Source: Candidatus Methanofastidiosia archaeon
GTDB taxonomy: Archaea > Methanobacteriota_B > Thermococci > Methanofastidiosales > Methanofastidiosaceae
Length of the DNA: 9,054 nt
Assembly: GCA_003558335.1 (NCBI GenBank)
Contig: PWMA01000130.1
Location: forward strand, 1 to 9,054
Direction of reading: 5' to 3'
Shown here: in pieces, positions 4,854 to 9,054 of the stretch
Layout: each line of letters opens with the position of its first letter
How positions within the stretch are numbered: position 1 is the stretch's first letter
Made by a program: the position numbers and the translations under genes
The notes under the pieces: model-generated
What the model saw: only the letters and a program-made list of their open reading frames with translations
Told to the model about the DNA's origin: nothing
The model's database searches: none

Positions 4854-6286
4854 TGATAAAAATCAAAGATTTTTCATTTTCATATTTAGGGGAAGACAAA
4901 AAATCCCTTGATAGAATAAATCTATCGATAGATAAAGGAGAATTTATTGTAATTAATGGGGATTCGGGATGCGGAAAGTCAACTCTTGCACTTTGCATAG
5001 CAGGATTTCTAAAGGACAAGGGACAAAGTGTTGGTTCTCTAACAGTTGATGGAATTGATACCTTCTCTCAGGAAATATTTGACATGTCGAAAAAGGTTGG
5101 CATAATACAACAAGATCCAGAAGGGCAAATATGCACTTTGAGAGTTAAAAATGAAGTTGCTTTTGGATTGGAAAATCTAATGATTTCTCGAAAAGATATT
5201 TATGAAAAAATAGAGCATTATTCTAAAATGATTGGAATTGAAAATCTCTTGGAAAGAGATATTTTCTCCCTATCTGGGGGAGAAAAACAAAAGGTTGCTA
5301 TTGCATCAGTTATGGCCATGGGACCAGAAATATTAATCTTTGATGAGCCTACATCAAATCTTGATCCAGTTGCAACAAAAGAAATATTCAAAACAATTAC
5401 TGAAATTAAAAAACAAACAAACATTACCATCATAGTAATAGAGCATAAACTTGGATATCTTGAAGAGCTTTGGGACAGAATTGTATTTATGGAAAAAGGA
5501 AAAATAAAAGAAATATCAAATACAAGAACGAAAAAAAAATATTTTTCTGAAAAAAATAACGGAAATGGGTTTTCAGGGAAATCTTTGATTGACATAAATG
5601 GACTTAGCTATGAAAAAGATGGAAAAATCATTCTTTCCGATATAAATCTCTCTATAAAAGAAGGTGAAGTTCTATCAATCATAGGAAAAAATGGATCTGG
5701 TAAAACAACTTTGCTTTTGCATCTATTAGGTGTTTACAAACCTTCACATGGAAAAGTTAAAATCATGGATGCAGATACGAGAAATAAAAATGTTTCTGAA
5801 TTATCAAGAAAAATCGGTTATGTTTTTCAAAATCCCAATCATCAAATATTTGAAGAAACAGTTTTAAAAGAGTTAAACTTTGGACCAAAAAATTTTGGAA
5901 TTAGTTTTTCAGAAGATGAGGAAATTTTAAAAGACTTTCAACTTGATGGATACGAATCTAAAAGTCCTCAAAACCTTAGTTTTGGTGAAAAAAGAAGATT
6001 AAATATTGCTTCAATTAAAGCATGTGATCCTAAGATTATCATCCTCGATGAACCTTTTGTTGGTCAAGATGATAAGAATACTGAAATTATTTTAAATTGG
6101 ATTGATAATGAAACAAAAAAAGGAAAAACAATTATTTATGTTTCTCATGATCCAAGAATCTTAAGTTCAAGAGAAGATAGGATTCTATTTCTTGATAAAG
6201 GAAAAATAGTAGCCGATGGAAAAAAACAAGAGGTGATAAACGTCTTAAAAGAACTCTCTTTTGAAGAGTTTTTCTTGGACAGCTGA
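4853..6286 (+). CDS. ECF transporter fused double ATPase (EcfA-EcfA', YkoD-like)
   Basis: Energises the ECF importer by ATP hydrolysis in the cytoplasm. The 477 residues contain two complete ABC ATPase domains, as in YkoD. Domain 1: Walker A GDSGCGKS (36-43), Q-loop IIQQDPEGQ (84-92), signature LSGGE (140-144), Walker B ILIFDEP (160-166), switch His198. Domain 2: Walker A GKNGSGKT (278-285), Q-loop VFQNPNHQ (324-331), signature LSFGE (375-379) in place of LSGGE, Walker B IIILDEP (395-401), switch His432. The second D-loop region reads GQDD where domain 1 has NLDP. All catalytic residues are present, so both sites may work, though the variant signature suggests asymmetry. The ATG shares a base with the preceding stop and is preceded by GAGGT at 4842-4846 with a six-base spacer. 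Confidence 0.95.
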   Translation: MIKIKDFSFSYLGEDKKSLDRINLSIDKGEFIVINGDSGCGKSTLALCIAGFLKDKGQSVGSLTVDGIDTFSQEIFDMSKKVGIIQQDPEGQICTLRVKNEVAFGLENLMISRKDIYEKIEHYSKMIGIENLLERDIFSLSGGEKQKVAIASVMAMGPEILIFDEPTSNLDPVATKEIFKTITEIKKQTNITIIVIEHKLGYLEELWDRIVFMEKGKIKEISNTRTKKKYFSEKNNGNGFSGKSLIDINGLSYEKDGKIILSDINLSIKEGEVLSIIGKNGSGKTTLLLHLLGVYKPSHGKVKIMDADTRNKNVSELSRKIGYVFQNPNHQIFEETVLKELNFGPKNFGISFSEDEEILKDFQLDGYESKSPQNLSFGEKRRLNIASIKACDPKIIILDEPFVGQDDKNTEIILNWIDNETKKGKTIIYVSHDPRILSSREDRILFLDKGKIVADGKKQEVINVLKELSFEEFFLDS

Positions 6287-6287
6287 C

Positions 6288-7055
6288 ATGATTAAATATA
6301 TAGAAAAGGAAACTTTCCTCCATAGGGTAAATCCCATTTCAAAGCTGGTAGTTCTTTTTACATTTGCATACTCTTTGTTTTTTTTTAACAGTTGGTTAGT
6401 TCAAATTTTGGCACTATTATTGGTACTATTCCTTTACACCATAAGTGGAATAGGTGTATCAAAAATTGAAGGTAAAAAATTTTTTATAGTTTTTTCATTA
6501 ACACTATTTATAATAAATATTTTATTTATAAGAGAAGGTCAAATATTATTAAATTATTCTATAGTGAGAATTACAATGGATGGCATTGAATTTGCTATTT
6601 TTTCAGTGACAAGATTTCTTGCAATTGTTTTTTCAAGTTTTCTTTTTGTTATGACAACAGAACCTAACAAACTTGCTTATTCTTTAATGCAGTCAGGTTT
6701 ACCTTACAGGTATGGATTCACCTTAGTAGTTGCACTAAGATTTGTACCAACATTTCAATTTGAAACAGGAAATGTTAGAAATGCTCAGGCTGCAAGAGGC
6801 CTTTCTGTAGATAAGATGTCTGTAAAAACATTGTATAAAATGGCAAGGTACACATTCATACCTTTAATTAGATCAACTATGCAATACATAGACACTCTAA
6901 CGGTTTCCATGGAAGGCAGATGTTTTGGAATATATGAAAAAAGAACATATATAGAAGAAGTTAATTATGAAAAAAAAGATTTAGCGATATTGTCCATGTC
7001 TTTAATATATATTATTGGATTTTTTTATCAAAGATTTGGTCAAAATTTTCTTTAA
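6288..7055 (+). CDS. ecfT: ECF transporter T component (EcfT/YkoC-like)
   Basis: Transmembrane coupling subunit that links the S component to the ATPases, 255 residues from this start. Several hydrophobic helices fill residues 20-125 and one lies near the C-terminus (about 232-246). The two cytoplasmic coupling helices carry the EcfT signatures: QAARGLS (167-173, the A-R-G motif) and SMEGRCFG (207-214, the second Arg motif), both of which dock on the ATPase grooves. The ATG at 6288 lies one base after the ATPase stop. It is preferred over the in-frame TTG at 6261, which would need an overlap of 26 bases and has no ribosome site. No clear Shine-Dalgarno precedes the ATG either, so translation probably relies on re-initiation. 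Its last 44 bases overlap the kinase gene on the other strand. Confidence 0.93.
   Translation: MIKYIEKETFLHRVNPISKLVVLFTFAYSLFFFNSWLVQILALLLVLFLYTISGIGVSKIEGKKFFIVFSLTLFIINILFIREGQILLNYSIVRITMDGIEFAIFSVTRFLAIVFSSFLFVMTTEPNKLAYSLMQSGLPYRYGFTLVVALRFVPTFQFETGNVRNAQAARGLSVDKMSVKTLYKMARYTFIPLIRSTMQYIDTLTVSMEGRCFGIYEKRTYIEEVNYEKKDLAILSMSLIYIIGFFYQRFGQNFL
6970..6977 (-). terminator. T8 tract downstream of the kinase gene
   Basis: Eight consecutive T on the minus strand, about 35 bases beyond the kinase stop and inside the ECF T gene. It is a plausible archaeal terminator for the CooS-side transcript. As this is only an A-run in a coding region on the other strand, the call is modest. Confidence 0.35.
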
Positions 7056-7731
7056 TTTTTTGTATCCAACTGTTTATTTCTTCTTTTTGGCTTGGCCTAA
7101 ATGAAGCATCAAACGAAAGTCCTTCAATTATAAAATACTTTAAATCTGTCATAGGATCCTCAAAAACAGAAGAACTATTTTCTAAATACAACTGAATAAA
7201 GTAATTCGACAAATAGAACTTTTCTTCTGTGAATGAAGGTGATGAATCCAGTATCTGGGCTATAGCCCCTCCTATATCTTTTAGAGGATTGCCATAAGTG
7301 CTTTCTTCAAAATCTAATCCATAAACCTTATCTAGATAAATAAAATTTCTTATGCAAAAATCTCCTTTTAGTAAAGACATATTATCTTTTTTTAATTTAT
7401 GAATTGAGCAAAAAAACTCTGAAAGCCTTTCTATATATTTTTCTTTATCAAGTGTATTGGAATTTATAAGATCCATAAAAGTCTCGCCAGGTAAGTATTC
7501 CATAAATATAGTTTTATTGACCATAGCATATGGTTTAGGTATGGTTATGTCGTGATCATAAAGAAAATTAAGAAGACTAAATTCAAATCTTTGTCTTGCA
7601 GTTCTAAAAACTTTTGCCACAATTTTTTGATCCTTATATTCTATTAAGTAGACAGAATTCTTCTTTGAATAAAAAGTTCTTAAGATGTAGTTATCAAGAT
7701 ACTTTTCAAGGTAAATAAAATCAGTATTCAC
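7012..7731 (-). CDS. Small APH/RIO-like protein kinase or phosphotransferase
   Basis: A 239-residue protein of the protein-kinase-like fold, aminoglycoside phosphotransferase/RIO type. From the chosen start, the ATP-binding Lys is in KIVAKVF (Lys40), the hinge is IFMEYLPGETF (75-85), the catalytic loop is KGDFCIRNF (Asp124, Asn129) and the metal-binding motif is LDFEES (Asp140), followed by NPLKDIGG. The usual His of the H-G-D loop is Lys here. Substrate unknown; the family includes kinases of proteins and small molecules. The GTG at 7731 is chosen because AAAGGATGA precedes it with a four-base spacer and it lies 17 bases after the upstream stop; a TTG at 7809 would overlap that gene by 61 bases. 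It follows the serine-rich protein in one operon, whose Ser/Arg tail could be a target (speculative). Confidence 0.82.
   Translation of the reverse strand: MNTDFIYLEKYLDNYILRTFYSKKNSVYLIEYKDQKIVAKVFRTARQRFEFSLLNFLYDHDITIPKPYAMVNKTIFMEYLPGETFMDLINSNTLDKEKYIERLSEFFCSIHKLKKDNMSLLKGDFCIRNFIYLDKVYGLDFEESTYGNPLKDIGGAIAQILDSSPSFTEEKFYLSNYFIQLYLENSSSVFEDPMTDLKYFIIEGLSFDASFRPSQKEEINSWIQKIKENFDQIFDKKIQ
7056..7061 (+). terminator. T6 tract ending the ECF operon
   Basis: Six consecutive T directly follow the TAA stop of the T component gene. This is a typical short oligo-T archaeal terminator, here lying inside the antisense kinase gene. Confidence 0.4.
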
Positions 7732-7748
7732 TAAATCATCCTTTATAC

Positions 7749-8315
7749 TTACTTCAGTAACTCTGTTCTTAAGTATTTTCTTAAGAATATATAAAGATCC
7801 TTGTCCCAATTTAAAGGAGGATCTTCTTTTTCTGTAAGTATTAATAAGTAAGATATAGATTTTTTGTCAAGCAAATATTCAAAGTCTTTATTTTCTATAA
7901 ATCTATAAATTGAGTTAAATATGGGTGAAGGTAAAGGAACTTTAAGCTTTGATAATCTAAGACTTGTCGATATTAAGGAGTTTTTCAGTTCTTCTTTTTC
8001 AGAATCAGAAAGATCGTGATAAATTCTCAGAGTTTTATTTTCATCCCAATCATTTTTTGCTCTTTTTTTAAAAATTTCCACAGTTTTACAAATGTTCGGC
8101 CATCTATTGGGAAATTCGAGAAGAAGTCTTTGTATAGATAAAATATTTTCTTGAATATAATTAACTCTTTTTTTTACCTCTTCTATATCGCTTTGATTAT
8201 AATTAAGCTCATAATAGTCAAGTTGTTCTAATAATTGCAAATCTTTTTCTCTTCTAGAACTACTTTTTCTGTAAGAAGAACTACTAGTTGAATTAAAATT
8301 AGGGTTATTTTCCAT
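7749..8315 (-). CDS. Unrecognised protein with Ser/Arg-rich N-terminus
   Basis: A 188-residue soluble protein that I do not recognise. Residues 7-23 are low complexity and hydrophilic (serine runs with Arg and Lys: STSSSSYRKSSSRREK) and probably disordered. The rest looks mostly helical, with QLDYYELNYNQSDIEEVKKR (about 31-50), a segment FPNRWPNICKTVEIFKKR (about 68-85), and an acidic/Leu-rich stretch around 100-130. It contains no signal peptide, membrane helix or cysteine cluster. The gene starts 43 bases after the CooS stop and is followed after 17 bases by the kinase gene, so the two are likely co-transcribed. The ATG is preceded by TTTGG only; a leaderless transcript from the TATA-like stretch upstream is possible. 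A phospho-acceptor role for the serine tail, given the adjacent kinase, is a guess. Confidence 0.75.
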   Translation of the reverse strand: MENNPNFNSTSSSSYRKSSSRREKDLQLLEQLDYYELNYNQSDIEEVKKRVNYIQENILSIQRLLLEFPNRWPNICKTVEIFKKRAKNDWDENKTLRIYHDLSDSEKEELKNSLISTSLRLSKLKVPLPSPIFNSIYRFIENKDFEYLLDKKSISYLLILTEKEDPPLNWDKDLYIFLRKYLRTELLK

Positions 8316-8331
8316 CCAAATATAAAAAAAT

Positions 8332-8345
8332 TATAAATATAAAAA
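8332..8345 (-). promoter_or_regulatory. TATA-like stretch and T-rich gap after cooS
   Basis: The minus strand reads TTTTTATATTTATA, followed by a T7 run. The T-rich gap may terminate the cooS transcript. The same bases lie about 25 bases before the ATG of the serine-rich protein gene, the spacing expected for a TATA box that gives a leaderless mRNA. Both readings are possible, and the AT-rich composition limits confidence. Confidence 0.4.
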
Positions 8346-8358
8346 TTTTTTGTATGGC

Positions 8359-9054
8359 TTAAATCCCTAATTTTTTTCTATTTGATTCGATGTGAGAAAG
8401 AATAGCATCCGCTGCTTTAATTGCATCTTTTTCAACATCTATAATTCCGCCTGTGATATTTTTACAATCCTCTGTTAAAAGTTTAACAAGATTTGGACCT
8501 CCAGTAACCGGAGGAACGGGATTTACATAAGTATATAGTCCAAATGCTAAAGCGAATATGGCATCAATAGTTGCCTTTTGTTCCATATACTCTGGTGCGA
8601 CTGCGGCAACTGGCAAATCTGGAACAGGTACATCTCCTAAAGCTTTTGAAACTACCCCAATTAAGTCAGCAAGCCTTCCTGTATCCGTACAAGTACCATA
8701 ACTTAGAACTGGAGGGATGTTTAAGCTAGTACATAGTTTCTTTAATCCAGGACCTGCTTTTTCTTTAGCATCTATGCTACATAATCCGCCAACTTGAACT
8801 GCGCCATTTCCACATCCTAAGGATAAAACTAAGATATCTCTCTTTATTAGTTCAGAAACAATTTTTATTGTATGTATATCCTGTCCGGAGTCTCTTAAGG
8901 TAGTACATGAAACCATTCCAGCTACCCCTCTTATTGTGCCATCCTTAATTGCATTTAATAAAGGTTCAACCGTCCCTCCCAAAGCTTCAACTATACTTTC
9001 TGTTGAAAATCCTACTATTGCTTCCTTCATTGGTAGTCCGACTACAGGTTCTAC
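8359..9054 (-). CDS. cooS: Anaerobic Ni-Fe CO dehydrogenase CooS, C-terminal part
   Basis: Catalytic subunit of anaerobic carbon monoxide dehydrogenase (CO + H2O to CO2 + 2H+ + 2e-), cytoplasmic, dependent on the Ni-4Fe-4S C-cluster. The frame is open through the right edge (VEPVVGLP precedes the first Met), so 231 residues are visible out of about 630. Counting from the Met at 9030, the C-cluster cysteines are in VSCTTL (Cys42), LGCGN (Cys73) and GTCTDTGR (Cys114). The catalytic Lys is in APEYMEQKA (Lys152). Spacings of 31, 41 and 38 match family positions 446, 476, 526 and 563 of Carboxydothermus CooS-II, allowing for one short loop. The family's T-H-V before the P-P-V motif reads T-Y-V here. 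B- and D-cluster cysteines and the His ligand lie outside. Upstream partners (ferredoxin CooF, nickel factors) cannot be seen. Confidence 0.94.
   Translation of the reverse strand, partial: VEPVVGLPMKEAIVGFSTESIVEALGGTVEPLLNAIKDGTIRGVAGMVSCTTLRDSGQDIHTIKIVSELIKRDILVLSLGCGNGAVQVGGLCSIDAKEKAGPGLKKLCTSLNIPPVLSYGTCTDTGRLADLIGVVSKALGDVPVPDLPVAAVAPEYMEQKATIDAIFALAFGLYTYVNPVPPVTGGPNLVKLLTEDCKNITGGIIDVEKDAIKAADAILSHIESNRKKLGI

Noticed and set aside
5218..5595. 125-codon open frame antisense to the ATPase gene
   Set aside because: It is a shadow of strongly conserved ABC motifs on the plus strand, with no promoter or ribosome site of its own.
6261..6287. Longer ECF T component starting at TTG 6261
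   Set aside because: It adds nine residues not typical of the family inside the ATPase gene and lacks a ribosome site; ATG 6288 is the normal coupled start.
7732..7809. Longer kinase starting at TTG 7809
   Set aside because: It would overlap the preceding gene by 61 bases; the GTG at 7731 has a good ribosome site and starts right after the upstream stop.
8571..8620. Loss of a C-cluster cysteine in CooS (Tyr in APEYMEQKA)
   Set aside because: Counting residues shows that the ligands are the cysteines in VSCTTL, LGCGN and GTCTDTGR; the position with Tyr is not a ligand, and the lysine four residues on is kept.
1..9054. CRISPR array, tRNA, rRNA, insertion sequence or integrase
   Set aside because: No regularly spaced direct repeats, cloverleaf sequence, terminal inverted repeats or transposase-like protein were found.

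Overview
The window is AT-rich, densely coded archaeal DNA. Archaeal signs are TATA-type promoters with short leaders or none, T-run 3' ends, Shine-Dalgarno sites of the GGAGGTG/GGTGA type, lipobox surface proteins, and an anaerobic Ni-Fe CO dehydrogenase. A strictly anaerobic, probably methanogenic or methanogen-related euryarchaeote fits. Low GC plus CooS would suit a Methanofastidiosales-like lineage, but that placement is inference. No rRNA, tRNA, CRISPR array, transposase or integrase was seen.

Left part (1-2052): a minus-strand operon holds a family-5 (peptide/nickel type) solute-binding lipoprotein, followed with a TAATG overlap by the start of a gene cut by the window edge that looks like a SAM-dependent methyltransferase. 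Divergent from it is a 62-residue coiled-coil protein.

Centre (2095-7055): this is the most interesting part. A plus-strand operon encodes a complete ECF-type transporter in the order S component, fused double ATPase, T component. That is the same layout as the YkoE-YkoD-YkoC thiamine/pyrimidine-type transporters. The S component carries an extra transmembrane helix and a C-terminal domain of about 115 residues, predicted to lie outside the cell. The domain resembles the molybdopterin-binding fold of sulfite oxidase (SUOX-like). Divergently transcribed across a 204-base regulatory region are two translationally coupled lipoproteins, each built of two domains of the same kind. The locus thus holds five related copies of one domain in three proteins. 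ECF transporters normally do without external binding proteins, so this looks like an ECF importer with its own extracytoplasmic capture or relay proteins. The substrate is unknown. The intergenic region contains three inverted repeats next to the two promoters and no recognisable TPP riboswitch.

Right part (7012-9054): a minus-strand group contains the C-terminal part of CooS, then a serine-rich protein of unknown function, then a small APH/RIO-like kinase. The 3' end of the kinase gene overlaps the 3' end of the ECF T gene by 44 bases on the opposite strand. The CooS fragment keeps three C-cluster cysteines and the catalytic lysine.
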